Source of the DNA: Betaproteobacteria bacterium
GTDB taxonomy: Bacteria; Pseudomonadota; Gammaproteobacteria; Burkholderiales; JAHFQX01
NCBI GenBank assembly: GCA_023259135.1
Contig: JAHFQX010000014.1
Coordinates: 1-61,657 of the forward strand
Direction: 5' to 3'
DNA length: 61,657 nt
Shown: positions 18,354 to 28,030 of the stretch, piece after piece
Layout of the letters: each line of letters opens with the position of its first letter
Numbering within the stretch: position 1 is the first letter of the stretch
Translations under genes and position numbers: made by a program
Notes under the pieces: model-generated
Told to the model about the DNA's origin: nothing
The model's database searches: none
What the model saw: the letters and a program-made list of their open reading frames with translations, nothing else

Positions 18354-19040
18354 ATGACGGCGAAGGTCTATAACATTGCGGAACCAAACCCATCCGAGGA
18401 TCTGTTGGCCAAGATAGCCGGGCAGTACTCGACGATATTGGCTGACCCACCTTGGCAGTTCCAGAATCGGACCGGCAAGATGGCGCCCGAGCACAGGCGC
18501 TTGCTCAGATATCCAACAATGGAGTTGAAAGAAATACTGGAGCTTCCGGTCTCAAGATTAGCGGCGGCCAAGTCACACCTATACCTGTGGGTACCCAACG
18601 CCCTACTTCAAGAGGGCTTAAGAGTCATGGAAGCATGGGGCTTTACCTATAAATCGAACTTGGTTTGGTACAAGATCCGGAAAGACGGCGGTCCGGATGG
18701 CCGTGGCGTAGGTTTCTATTTTCGGAATGTCACCGAATTAGTGCTGTTTGGTGTCCGTGGAAGCATGCGTACCCTCGCGCCCGGCCGGACGCAGGTCAAC
18801 CTGCTGTCCACCCGGAAGAGGGAGCACTCGCGCAAGCCAGATGAGATCTACGATCTGATCGAGTCGTGCTCTCCCGGTCCCTATCTGGAAGTCTTTGCAC
18901 GCTTCAGCCGCCCTGGCTGGATTCAGTGGGGCAATGAAAACGTGGAGGAGAACTCGTACTACGGGGTCGCGCGCCGTAAAGGCCATGTGAACCCACAGCT
19001 GCGCCTACTCCAAACACCGCGGGGTTACGGCACAAAGTGA
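18354..19040 (+). CDS. DNA N6-adenine methyltransferase, MT-A70 family
   Basis: 228 residues. YSTILADPPWQFQNR carries the DPPW catalytic motif of MT-A70 enzymes, which methylate N6 of adenine. Further marks are ALPV-type spacing to LYLWVPNALLQEGLRVMEAWGFTYKSNLVWYK, then FRNVTELVLFGVRG and the late SPGPYLEVFARFSRPGWIQWGNE. The ATG at 18354 follows GGGAGG, 17 bases after the endonuclease stop, so the two form a restriction-modification operon in which the methylase protects host DNA. The last 30 or so residues (VARRKGHVNPQLRLLQTP) go beyond the usual family end, and the stop lies right at what seems to be an insertion junction. Confidence 0.85.
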   Translation: MTAKVYNIAEPNPSEDLLAKIAGQYSTILADPPWQFQNRTGKMAPEHRRLLRYPTMELKEILELPVSRLAAAKSHLYLWVPNALLQEGLRVMEAWGFTYKSNLVWYKIRKDGGPDGRGVGFYFRNVTELVLFGVRGSMRTLAPGRTQVNLLSTRKREHSRKPDEIYDLIESCSPGPYLEVFARFSRPGWIQWGNENVEENSYYGVARRKGHVNPQLRLLQTPRGYGTK

Positions 19041-19085
19041 GCGGCCGAGATTGGGTCATGGCCTGTCGACGTTCTCGCTGACTAT

Positions 19086-19331
19086 GTGCGGATTGTCGAG
19101 TTGCTAGTCGAGCATGGTCCCAACCTGAAACTGCCTTACTCGCGAGCTTTCGGCGATGGTTTGTTTGAGTTACGGCCTCGCGGCCGATCGGGTATCGGTC
19201 GGGCGTTCTACTGCTTCCTTGTCGGGAAACGCGTAGTAGTACTCCACGCCTTTATCAAGAAATCTCAGCAAATGCCCGATCACGAAATCAAGCTCGCCCG
19301 AAAGCGATTGAAGGAGATTCAAAATGGCTGA
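19086..19331 (+). CDS. RelE/HigB-like toxin (phage-derived Gp49 family), 5' truncated
   Basis: 81 residues from a GTG at 19086. LPYSRAFGDGLFELRPRGRSGIGRAFYCFLVGKRVVVLHAFIKKSQQMPDHEIKLARKR is the diagnostic core of the Gp49/HigB mRNA-interferase family. The likeness reaches further up: the same frame encodes AAEIGSWPVDVLADY from 19041, straight after the methyltransferase stop TGA, with no start codon. Family members usually have about 15 more residues before this point (a first beta strand). The gene therefore seems to have lost its 5' end where the restriction-modification genes meet it. It may be silent, or made in a short form from the GTG, which has no ribosome site. Confidence 0.75.
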   Translation: MRIVELLVEHGPNLKLPYSRAFGDGLFELRPRGRSGIGRAFYCFLVGKRVVVLHAFIKKSQQMPDHEIKLARKRLKEIQNG

Positions 19332-19686
19332 TCTGAAATTCAAACCTGTGCGTCATGACCACAAGGAGTTTCTGGAAAGGGCATCCAAGCGCCGTGACTT
19401 TAGCGAAGCATATGAAGCTCTTGAAGTCGAATACGCGCTTGCTCATGAAATGCTAACTGCTCGCGCTCGCGCCGGCCTCACCCAGGAGGCCGTTGCTGGC
19501 CGCATGGGCACCACCAAGAGTGCCATTTCTCGCCTAGAATCGGCCGGAAAACATGCCCCTTCTGTGGCCTCGCTGAAGAAATATGCGGCAGCTGTTGGCT
19601 GCACGCTCAAGATCGAACTCGTCCCCGCTAGTCCTAAACGGCGAAGGGGTGCCCAACCCGGCGGTCAACCGGACGCTGCGCGATAA
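19324..19686 (+). CDS. antitoxin, XRE-type helix-turn-helix protein
   Basis: 120 residues; the ATG overlaps the toxin's last codons, the normal layout for toxin-first HigBA-like pairs. The helix-turn-helix is MLTARARAGLTQEAVAGRMGTTKSAISRLESAGKHAPSVASLKKYAAAVGCTLKIELVP, at about residues 43-103. It would bind the toxin and repress the promoter. The tail (PKRRRGAQPGGQPDAAR) is basic and disordered. It appears intact although its toxin is cut short, so it may now be a free repressor or may answer related toxins elsewhere. Confidence 0.85.
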   Translation: MADLKFKPVRHDHKEFLERASKRRDFSEAYEALEVEYALAHEMLTARARAGLTQEAVAGRMGTTKSAISRLESAGKHAPSVASLKKYAAAVGCTLKIELVPASPKRRRGAQPGGQPDAAR

Positions 19687-20075
19687 AGCCGCGTAGCGCC
19701 GGTTACCTTCACTACAAGGGCTTCCCCAGTTTTACAACTAGCGCTGTCTGTTAATTCATTTCCATTTCCCCATCTGATTTAAATCGTGCTGCCCCAGTTG
19801 TGTAAGAAGGTGAAGGACTGCGAAACTACAAACGGTCATATTGGGCCTATGGCCCGGACCCTGATGAAAGACGCGCGCCGGGGCCTCAATCGTTAGTCAG
19901 GAATGACTTTCCCCTAGAGTTGATCAGGCGCTCCTGGCGCGGGTCCAACGGTTGGCATATGCGACGACACGAGGAGTGTTCGGCGATGGTCATCCTTCAT
20001 TCAGCGTAGGTAATTGGTCCCCACGACACATAACTTTAGCTGGTCGGACTGGCCAAAGTGCCCAAACGTCTGCCG

Positions 20076-20099
20076 CAAATCCTCTCACAAATCCTCTCA
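20076..20099. repeat. perfect 12-bp tandem duplication
   Basis: CAAATCCTCTCA occurs twice head to tail (20076-20087, 20088-20099) inside the integrase remnant; in the reading frame it doubles the residues QILS. Confidence 0.9.
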
Positions 20100-20193
20100 C
20101 GCGAAGAAGTTGCGCGTCTGATTGGCGCCGCCAGCAAGCGTAGGGCACATCAGGCGCAAGCCATAATGCACCGGATGCTGGCCAAATCTCGCG

Positions 20194-20218
20194 GCGCAAT
20201 GCGCTATGCTTATTGCGC
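20194..20218. repeat. REP-like palindrome, right copy flanking the island
   Basis: GCGCAAT (20194-20200) and ATTGCGC (20212-20218) with an 11-base spacer closely match the palindrome at 17480-17503, including the internal GC...TGCT. It lies about 110 bases before the aminopeptidase start. Confidence 0.6.
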
Positions 20219-20326
20219 GGACTAGAGGAGCCCCGGAAGCTTATCAGCCGCTGGCTTGTCCCCCCGCCAATGGTATATTCGAACCCGACCGATCACCTCG
20301 GACCTCTTTCCCTTCACGGAGCCTCC

Positions 20327-21826
20327 ATGCCCCTGGCAACCCTCAGCCGCCATTCAACCCCGTTATCCGCCGCCAGCTTAAAATCTGGTCGGCGTACGGT
20401 GTTGTTCATCCTTCCGAAAAATTCCCGGCTGCCGGCGGACACTCCGGGCCGCGAGACTCTGACCGCCGTCCTGGCGCGACGCGGCATGCAGCCCGAGGAA
20501 TTGGCCCGCAAGCCGTTGGCCGCCGAGTTGCCTCAAGGCGTACTGGCCGGGTGGGTGATGCTGGATGCCGCCCGGACGACGTTCCAACAACTCACCACGT
20601 TGCGGACCGCCTTGCGGCCCTTGCTGGAGGGCGGCGCCACGGCGCTGGCTTTGTCTTGCCATGGGAGCGAACGGCAACGGGCCGAAGCGGCGCGGCTGGC
20701 GGCTTACGTGGCCTGGGTCAACGGCGCCCCCCTGCCTCGGCGCAAATCCAAAGACGGCCCCAAAGCGCTGGAGCGCATCGCCTTGCATGGCATTCCCCCG
20801 GGGGTGGATCTACGGGCCACCTCGGCCGCCGCCGAAGGCAATCTGCTGTGCCGCAGCCTCACCGCATTGCCCCCCAACGAGCTCACGCCGGGGGCCTATC
20901 GGCGCCATATCAAGCAACTGGCCCAGCGCTACGGCTGGACGGTGCGGGAGTACGGCTTCGACAAGCTGCGCCGCATGGGAGCGGGAGCCTTCGCCGCCGT
21001 GGCCCAGGGCAGCCCCGCACAAGACGCCGCCATCGTGAGAATAAGCCGCAAAACCCAAGCCGCCCGCCGTACCGTGGCGGCGGTGGGCAAAGGCATTTGC
21101 TTCGACACCGGCGGCCACAATCTGAAACCGGCCCGTTCCATGCACGGCATGCACGAGGACATGAACGGCTCGGCGGTGGCCCTGGGGCTGCTGACCGCCG
21201 CCACCCTGGCCGACCTACCGGTGAACGTGGATTGCTGGCTGGCCCTGGCGGAGAATCACATCAGCCCGCGGGCCTACCGGCAGAACGACGTGATCCGGGC
21301 GCTCGACGGCACCACTATCGAGATCGTCCACACCGATGCCGAGGGCCGGCTGGTGCTGGCCGACACCCTGACTCTGGCGGCGCGCGGCAAGCCGGACGCC
21401 ATCGTGGATTTCGCCACCCTCACGGGCACCATGGAAGTGGCTTTGGGGACTCGCGCCAGCGGGGTGTTCTGCAATGATCTGGGTTTGCTGCAAGCGGCGC
21501 TGGCCGCGGCCCGCGACAGCGGGGAACGGATTTGGCCGTTTCCGATGGACGAAGACTACGCCGAGGCTTTGGAAAGCCAGGTGGCCGACGTCAAGCAATG
21601 CATCATGGAAGGAGAAGCCGATCACATCCTGGCGGCGCTGTTCCTGAAGCGCTTCGTCGCCGGCATCCCCTGGCTGCACATGGATCTGTCGGCCAGCCGA
21701 GTCAAGGGCGGCCTGGGCGCGGTGGGCACCGACCTGACGGGCTTCGGGGTGGCCTGGGGCTTCGAACTGCTCAAGGGCATCGCCGGCGGCGCGGCAATTC
21801 TCACCCGAAACGGGCCCGCCGAATAA
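20327..21826 (+). CDS. leucyl aminopeptidase family protein (M17)
   Basis: 499 residues from the ATG at 20327, which follows GGAG; the frame is open further up but has no ribosome site there. The catalytic domain has the M17 metal and substrate residues: GKGICFDTGGHNLKPARSMHGMHEDMNGSA (Lys, Asp, Asp) and HTDAEGRLVLADTL (the NTDAEGRL signature with His for Asn). M17 enzymes are cytoplasmic hexameric dizinc exopeptidases that trim N-terminal residues. The N-terminal domain is short and unlike E. coli PepA, nearer to the PepB or plant type. It stands alone and converges with metZ. Confidence 0.9.
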   Translation: MPLATLSRHSTPLSAASLKSGRRTVLFILPKNSRLPADTPGRETLTAVLARRGMQPEELARKPLAAELPQGVLAGWVMLDAARTTFQQLTTLRTALRPLLEGGATALALSCHGSERQRAEAARLAAYVAWVNGAPLPRRKSKDGPKALERIALHGIPPGVDLRATSAAAEGNLLCRSLTALPPNELTPGAYRRHIKQLAQRYGWTVREYGFDKLRRMGAGAFAAVAQGSPAQDAAIVRISRKTQAARRTVAAVGKGICFDTGGHNLKPARSMHGMHEDMNGSAVALGLLTAATLADLPVNVDCWLALAENHISPRAYRQNDVIRALDGTTIEIVHTDAEGRLVLADTLTLAARGKPDAIVDFATLTGTMEVALGTRASGVFCNDLGLLQAALAAARDSGERIWPFPMDEDYAEALESQVADVKQCIMEGEADHILAALFLKRFVAGIPWLHMDLSASRVKGGLGAVGTDLTGFGVAWGFELLKGIAGGAAILTRNGPAE

Positions 21827-21839
21827 ACCCGGTCTTGCC

Positions 21840-23015
21840 TTAGGCCGCCAAGCCCCTGGCCAGGTCGGCCTGGATGTCCTCAATGGCTTCCAGCCCCACC
21901 GCCACCCGCAGCAAGCCTTCGCCGATGCCGGCGGCGGCCCGGGCTTCGGGGGAAATGCGGCCGTGGGTGGTGGTGGCGGGGTGGGTGATGGTGCTCTTGG
22001 TATCCCCCAGGTTGGCGGTGATGGAGATCATGCGGACCGCGTCCACCACCCGCCATGCGGCTTCCCGGCCGCCTTTCACGTCGAAGGACACGATGCCACC
22101 GCCGGAGCCTTGCTGGCGCCGGGCCAGGGCATGCTGGGGATGGGACGGCAGCCCCGGATAGTAGACCCGCTCCACCCGGGGCTGAGACTCCAGCCAGCGC
22201 GCCAGTTGCAAGGCCGCGGCGCAGTGGGCTTGCATCCGGATGTTCAAGGTTTCCAGCCCCTTCAGGATCACCCAGGCGTTGAAGGGGCTCAAGCAGGGGC
22301 CGGCGGTGCGCAGAAAGCCGAACACCCCCTCCATCACCAGTTCCTTGCGGCCCAGCACCGCTCCTCCCAGCACCCGGCCCTGGCCGTCGAGATACTTGGT
22401 GGCGGAGTGGATCACCAGGTCCGCGCCCAGCTCCAACGGCCGCTGCAATACCGGGGTGCAAAAGCAATTGTCCACCGCCAGCCATGCCCCGGCCCGCTTC
22501 GCCACGGCGCTCAAGGCGGCGATGTCGATGATCTCGGTGAGCGGGTTGGAGGGGGTCTCGACGAAGAACAGCCGGGTGGCGGGCCGCGCCGCCGCTTCCC
22601 ATTCCGCCACGTCCACCGGCGAGACGAAACTGGTTTCGATCCCGAAGCGCTGCAACAGGTTGCCGAACAACTGCACGGTGGCGCCGAACAAGCCGCGGGA
22701 GGCCACCACATGGTCTCCGCTCTTGAGCAAGCCCATGACGCAGGCCAGGATGGCCGACATGCCGGAAGCGGTGGCGACGCAGGCCTCGGCCCCTTCCAGG
22801 GCGGCCAGGCGTTCTTGCAGCGCGCTCACCGTGGGGTTGGTGAAGCGCGAGTAGATGTACCCCGGCTCCTCCCCGGAAAAGCGGGCGGCGGCCTGGGCCG
22901 CGCTGGAGAAGACGAAGCTGGAGGTGAGGTACAGCCCTTCGGAGTGCTCCTCGAAAGCACTGCGATGAATTCCGGCGCGGATCGCCTGGGTCTCGAAGTG
23001 GAGTTTGTCGCTCAT
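21840..23015 (-). CDS. metZ: O-succinylhomoserine sulfhydrylase
   Basis: 391 residues. A PLP enzyme of the Cys/Met metabolism family that makes homocysteine from O-succinylhomoserine and sulfide. The PLP Lys lies in LVIHSATKYLDGQGRVLGGAVLG; YIYSRFTNPTVSALQERLAALEGAEACVATASGMSAI and RLFFVETPSNPLTEIIDI are family motifs; the end ITANLGDTKSTITHPATTTHGRISPEAR is typical. Placement after purF is the usual order in this lineage and favours MetZ over cystathionine gamma-synthase. It feeds homocysteine to MetE, encoded some 14 kb away. Confidence 0.94.
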   Translation of the reverse strand: MSDKLHFETQAIRAGIHRSAFEEHSEGLYLTSSFVFSSAAQAAARFSGEEPGYIYSRFTNPTVSALQERLAALEGAEACVATASGMSAILACVMGLLKSGDHVVASRGLFGATVQLFGNLLQRFGIETSFVSPVDVAEWEAAARPATRLFFVETPSNPLTEIIDIAALSAVAKRAGAWLAVDNCFCTPVLQRPLELGADLVIHSATKYLDGQGRVLGGAVLGRKELVMEGVFGFLRTAGPCLSPFNAWVILKGLETLNIRMQAHCAAALQLARWLESQPRVERVYYPGLPSHPQHALARRQQGSGGGIVSFDVKGGREAAWRVVDAVRMISITANLGDTKSTITHPATTTHGRISPEARAAAGIGEGLLRVAVGLEAIEDIQADLARGLAA

Positions 23016-23043
23016 GGCTGTTCCGGAAAATGTCGAAGTTCGA

Positions 23044-24558
23044 CTACTCGGCGCCCACCAGGTTCAAATCCAACTGGGTGCTTTGGGGTGAATCGGGCGG
23101 GTCATCCCGCTGCTCGGCCACGCCGGCCAGGTATTCCGGGGTCACGTCACCGGTGATGTAGTGACCGCTGAAGCAGGAGGTTTCGAAACGGGTAATGTCC
23201 GGATTGAGGGCCCGCACATCGGCCACCAGGGCATCCAGGTCCTGGTAGATCAGCCGGTCGGCGCCGATTTCCCGGCAAATTTCCGCGTCGCTGCGCCCAT
23301 TGGCGATGAGCTCGCTGACCCGGGGCATGTCGATTCCATAGACGTTGGGATAGCGCACCGGCGGCGCCGCGGAAGCGAAATAGACCTTGCGGGCTCCGGC
23401 TTCCCGGGCCATCAGCACGATCTCCCGGCTGGTGGTGCCGCGCACGATGGAGTCATCCACCAGCAGCACGTTTTTGCCTTTGAATTCGACTCCGATGGCG
23501 TTGAGCTTCTGGCGTACCGACTTCTGGCGCATCGCCTGGCCGGGCATGATGAAAGTGCGGCCGATATAGCGGTTCTTGATGAATCCCTCGCGATAGGCCA
23601 GGCTCAGGCGATTGGCCAATTGCATGGCCGCCGGCCGGCTGGAATCGGGGATCGGGATCACCACATCGATATCCAGTTCGCCCCATTCGCGGCGTATTTT
23701 TTCGGCCAGACTTTCTCCCATGCGCAAGCGGGTCTCGTAAACCGAGATGCCGTCCAACAAGGAATCCGGTCGGGCCAGATAAACAAATTCGAAAATGCAG
23801 GGATTGCGGGAAGGATTAAGCGCGCATTGCCGGCTGTGAAAACGCCCTTCCCGGTCGATGAAAATGGCTTCTCCCGGGGCCACGTCCCGCAGCAGGGTAA
23901 ATCCCAAGGTATCCAGCGCCACGCTTTCGGAAGCCACCAGATACTCGGTCCAGCCGTCCGCCGCGGTAGCCGACCCCACCACCAGCGGCCGTATTCCGTA
24001 CGGATCGCGAAACGCCAGCAGCCCGTATCCGGCGATCATCGCCACCACCGCGTAAGCGCCCCGGCAGCGGCGGTGGACGCCGGATACGGCGGCGAAGATA
24101 GTGGCCAGATCGAGGCGGTGATTAGTGGCGGACTCTTGCAGCTCGTGGGCCAGCACATTGAGCAGCACTTCCGAATCCGAGTTGGTGTTGACGTGCCGCA
24201 AATCCTGCTTGAACAACTCCCGCTTGAGGGCTTCGCTATTGGTCAAGTTGCCGTTGTGCCCCAACACGACGCCGAAGGGGGAATTCACATAGAACGGCTG
24301 GGCTTCGGCGGAAGCGGCGGCCGATCCGGCGGTCGGATAGCGCACGTGGGCGATACCCATGTTGCCCTGCAAGGCGCGCATGTCGCGGGTGCGGAACACG
24401 TCCCGCACCAGCCCGTTACCCTTGTGCATGTGAAACCGGCTTTCTTCCGCGGTGACGATGCCCGCCGCGTCCTGACCCCGATGTTGCAGCACCAACAGCG
24501 CATCGTAGAGCAACTGATTGACGGGGGTTCGCGCCACTACGCCGAGAATGCCACACAT
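23044..24558 (-). CDS. purF: amidophosphoribosyltransferase
   Basis: 504 residues. The first committed step of purine synthesis: PRPP plus glutamine to phosphoribosylamine. After removal of Met1, Cys2 of MCGILGVV becomes the glutaminase nucleophile; there is no propeptide, so it is the E. coli type. The glutaminase part shows [11 protein letters not shown] and [12 protein letters not shown]; the PRPP loop is [18 protein letters not shown]. The ending [17 protein letters not shown] is standard. It is 25 bases downstream of cvpA and in one operon with it. Confidence 0.97.
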   Translation of the reverse strand: MCGILGVVARTPVNQLLYDALLVLQHRGQDAAGIVTAEESRFHMHKGNGLVRDVFRTRDMRALQGNMGIAHVRYPTAGSAAASAEAQPFYVNSPFGVVLGHNGNLTNSEALKRELFKQDLRHVNTNSDSEVLLNVLAHELQESATNHRLDLATIFAAVSGVHRRCRGAYAVVAMIAGYGLLAFRDPYGIRPLVVGSATAADGWTEYLVASESVALDTLGFTLLRDVAPGEAIFIDREGRFHSRQCALNPSRNPCIFEFVYLARPDSLLDGISVYETRLRMGESLAEKIRREWGELDIDVVIPIPDSSRPAAMQLANRLSLAYREGFIKNRYIGRTFIMPGQAMRQKSVRQKLNAIGVEFKGKNVLLVDDSIVRGTTSREIVLMAREAGARKVYFASAAPPVRYPNVYGIDMPRVSELIANGRSDAEICREIGADRLIYQDLDALVADVRALNPDITRFETSCFSGHYITGDVTPEYLAGVAEQRDDPPDSPQSTQLDLNLVGAE

Positions 24559-24583
24559 GGTCTACGCTTCGTTCGGTATCGGC

Positions 24584-25075
24584 TTAATCGTAGCGAATCC
24601 GCCGGGACAGATCCTCCGGCAGCCATCCCTTCAACTGCAGCACCAGAGCCTCGAAGGGGGGGCTAAACATGGCGTTACGCCACGCCGGCTGCTGCGGCAG
24701 GCTGGTAAAGCCCGCCAGCAGCACCAACACCGCGACGATCAAAATGCCCCGCGCCGTGCCGAACACGGCTCCCAAGCCGCGGTCCAGCAGTCCCAACCCC
24801 ACCCGTTTGACCAATTCCGACACCCCAATGGCCACCAAGCTCATCACCAGCAAACAGGCCAGAAAAAGCATCAGAAAGCCGGCCAAATACCGCAGGGACT
24901 CGTCGGCCAGTTCCGCCGGCAAAAATGGAATGATCATTCCGGTATAGAGCTTCGCCACCCAGAACGAGAGTACCCACGCTCCCAGCGCCAAGACTTCCCG
25001 CACCGCGCCGCGCATGGCGCTCACCAGCACCGACAAGCCGATGATTCCGAGGGCCGCGTAATCGAATACCGTCAT
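24584..25075 (-). CDS. cvpA: CvpA family inner-membrane protein
   Basis: 163 residues with four membrane segments: 5-22, about 28-45, 62-85 and 103-125. The opening FDYAALGIIGLSVLVSAMRGAVREVLALGAWVLSFWVA is the CvpA signature. In E. coli CvpA is needed for colicin V production and for envelope stress and bile resistance; the molecular role is unsettled. It precedes purF as in most proteobacteria. Confidence 0.93.
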   Translation of the reverse strand: MTVFDYAALGIIGLSVLVSAMRGAVREVLALGAWVLSFWVAKLYTGMIIPFLPAELADESLRYLAGFLMLFLACLLVMSLVAIGVSELVKRVGLGLLDRGLGAVFGTARGILIVAVLVLLAGFTSLPQQPAWRNAMFSPPFEALVLQLKGWLPEDLSRRIRYD

Positions 25076-25146
25076 GCAAAACTGGCTCCGTCATTTCCCC
25101 AACAGTCGGAAAACCGGGATGCGCCTCACACGTCACCCACGGCGGA

Positions 25147-25788
25147 TTATTGAGGGGCGATCACGCCGTTCAGCCCCAGGCTCTTGAGCTTGACCTGGGC
25201 TTTTTCCGCCGCCTCCTTGCTGGGGAAGGGGCCGGCGCGCACCCGTGTTTTGGCGCCTTTATCGGTTCTGAGCGGCTCGGTATAAGCCTTGATCCCGTTA
25301 GCCGCCAGCTTTTCCTGGAGTTGCTTGGCGTTGGTCGGGTCGGAAAAGGCTCCCAATTGCACCACGAATCTCCCCCCATTTCTCGCCGGCGCGGAGGCCG
25401 GCTGCTCAGCGGTTTTTTCCCGTTTCTCGGTCTGGGCTTCCGCGGGGGCCGGCTTGGCGGCAGACTCTCGAACCGGCTGCTCGGCGGCCGCCGGGGCTGG
25501 AGCCGGGGGTTGCGGCGGCGGAGTATGGTCAGCAGGAGGGGGTTCGGCCAACACCGGCTTATCCGGGGCTGGGGCCGATGGGGTAAAGGCTTTGGGGGCA
25601 AACTCCGGCGCGTTCTCCGGCGAGGGAATCTGGACGCTGATGTCCTGGCTTACCGGCCGAGGCTCCCGATCCAGGAAGATTGGCAACAGCACCACCGCCA
25701 GCAGCACCAGACAGATGGCCCCGATGAGCCGGCGGCGGGCCCGTTGCTTGAACTGCAATGCTTCGTCGTTGATGGTGGTCTTGGCCAT
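25147..25788 (-). CDS. dedD: SPOR-domain cell-division protein, DedD-like
   Basis: 213 residues: a short cytoplasmic start, one membrane helix (about 20-39, LIGAICLVLLAVVLLPIFLD), a long proline/alanine-rich periplasmic linker, and a C-terminal SPOR domain (about 137-213, RFVVQLGAFSDPTNAKQLQEKLAANGIKAY...RVRAGPFPSKEAAEKAQVKLKSLG). SPOR domains bind glycan strands lacking peptides at the division septum, which places the protein at the septal ring. The position between folC and cvpA is the conserved dedD place. Confidence 0.92.
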   Translation of the reverse strand: MAKTTINDEALQFKQRARRRLIGAICLVLLAVVLLPIFLDREPRPVSQDISVQIPSPENAPEFAPKAFTPSAPAPDKPVLAEPPPADHTPPPQPPAPAPAAAEQPVRESAAKPAPAEAQTEKREKTAEQPASAPARNGGRFVVQLGAFSDPTNAKQLQEKLAANGIKAYTEPLRTDKGAKTRVRAGPFPSKEAAEKAQVKLKSLGLNGVIAPQ

Positions 25789-25797
25789 GGGCCGCCC

Positions 25798-27108
25798 TCA
25801 AAGGATGCGTGTCCGCCGCTGCCGCGCCGCCTGCCGCAACATCTCGGCTACGGTATGGAAAGATCCGAAGGCCGCGATTCTATCACTTCCTCCCGCCAGC
25901 TCCCAGGCACAATGGGCCGCCTCCGCAAGGCTCGGCAGCACGGTCAGGCGCTCGGCGGCGACTCCCACCGCCAGCAGCTCGCGCCGCAGCCGCTCTGCAT
26001 CCGCGCCGCGGGGATGGTCGATGGGGGCCACCAGCCAGCGATCGATGCGGGGCGCCACGGCCCGCGCCACCCCGGCGATATCCTTATCCTTGAGCATGCC
26101 GAATACCGCCAGGGTGTTTTCGTAATGGCCCATGTCCAGCAGGTTGTCGGCCAACACCCCGGCCGCCTGGGGGTTGTGGGCCACATCCAGCACCACCGCC
26201 GGCCGGCCCGGCAGCACCTGGAAGCGGCCGGGGTGTTCCACTTCCACCAGCCCGCGCCGCACCTCGGCCATGGATACCGGCAATTGTTCCCGCAATCGTT
26301 CGATGACCGTCAGTACGGTGGCGGCGTTATAGAGCTGGCGCCGGCCCCGCAACGCCGGGTAAGGCAACCCACCGCGACGCCGGTCGCCGCTCCAGTAGCG
26401 CCATTGCCGGGCCTCCGCCTGGAAGCCGAAATCCCGGCCCAGCACCATGAGCCGGGCTCCCACCGAGGCTCCGTGATCGAGCAGACTGCGCGGCGGATCG
26501 GGATCTCCGCACACTGCGGGACGAGCGCTCCGGAAAATGCCGGCCTTTTCATAACCGATGCGCTCGCGATCGTCCCCCAGGTAATCCAGGTGATCCAGAG
26601 CCACCCCGGTGACCACCGCGCAATCGGCGTCAAATACGTTCACCGCGTCCAGCCGCCCCCCCAAGCCGACCTCCAGCACGGCGGCGTCCACTTCTCGATC
26701 CATAAAACAGCTCACCGCCGCCAGAGTGCCGAATTCGAAATAAGTAAGGGAAATATCCTGTCTGGCGTTTTCCACCCTGGCGAAGGCCGCGCACAATTCG
26801 GCGTCCCCCACTTCCTTCCGCCTCACCCGGACCCGCTCGTTGTAGCGCAGCAGATGGGGCGAGGTATAACAGCCGACCCGATAGCCGGCGCAACTCAAGA
26901 TCGCTTCCAGCATGGCGCAGACCGAGCCCTTGCCGTTGGTCCCCCCCACGATGATCACGGGAAACGGCAACGACGACGGCAAGCCCAACTGCTCCCTGAC
27001 CCGATTGACGCGCTCCAACCCCAAGTCGATGGGACGCGAGTGTATGCCTTCCAGATAAGCGAGCCAGGTTTCCAGAGTGGCGGTGGCGGCGGGTGAACCG
27101 GGATTCAC
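25798..27108 (-). CDS. folC: bifunctional folylpolyglutamate / dihydrofolate synthase
   Basis: 436 residues. It adds glutamate to dihydropteroate and to reduced folates. The P-loop is IIVGGTNGKGSVCAMLEAIL; then CYTSPHLLRYNERVRV, LEVGLGGRLDAVNVFD, VTGVALDHLDYLGDDRERIGYEKAGIFR and VVLDVAHNPQAA, all Mur-ligase/FolC motifs. The frame starts at a GTG (27108) with no evident Shine-Dalgarno, so the true start could lie a few codons inside. It lies 51 bases after accD in the same run. Confidence 0.95.
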   Translation of the reverse strand: MNPGSPAATATLETWLAYLEGIHSRPIDLGLERVNRVREQLGLPSSLPFPVIIVGGTNGKGSVCAMLEAILSCAGYRVGCYTSPHLLRYNERVRVRRKEVGDAELCAAFARVENARQDISLTYFEFGTLAAVSCFMDREVDAAVLEVGLGGRLDAVNVFDADCAVVTGVALDHLDYLGDDRERIGYEKAGIFRSARPAVCGDPDPPRSLLDHGASVGARLMVLGRDFGFQAEARQWRYWSGDRRRGGLPYPALRGRRQLYNAATVLTVIERLREQLPVSMAEVRRGLVEVEHPGRFQVLPGRPAVVLDVAHNPQAAGVLADNLLDMGHYENTLAVFGMLKDKDIAGVARAVAPRIDRWLVAPIDHPRGADAERLRRELLAVGVAAERLTVLPSLAEAAHCAWELAGGSDRIAAFGSFHTVAEMLRQAARQRRTRIL

Positions 27109-27159
27109 GGGAAGGAACCGAAGGAGAGGCCAGCACCGCGGCGCCGGGACAGGAAAAAG

Positions 27160-28023
<864 letters not shown>

Positions 28024-28030
28024 GGCAACC

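Larger units (their letters stand above)
20040..20225 (+). pseudogene. remnant of a tyrosine recombinase (phage-type integrase)
   Basis: A frame open from 20040 to the TAG at 20223 has no start but encodes LAKVPKRLPQILSQILSREEVARLIGAASKRR. The pattern LPxxLSREEVARLIxAAxN marks the start of the catalytic domain in XerC/IS91-type integrases. The 12-base tandem duplication at 20076-20099 repeats PQILS as QILSQILS, and the catalytic Arg-His-Arg-Tyr part is missing. It is clearly dead. Its place at the edge of the restriction-modification island supports past mobility. The rest of 19687-20326 shows no gene. Confidence 0.6.
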
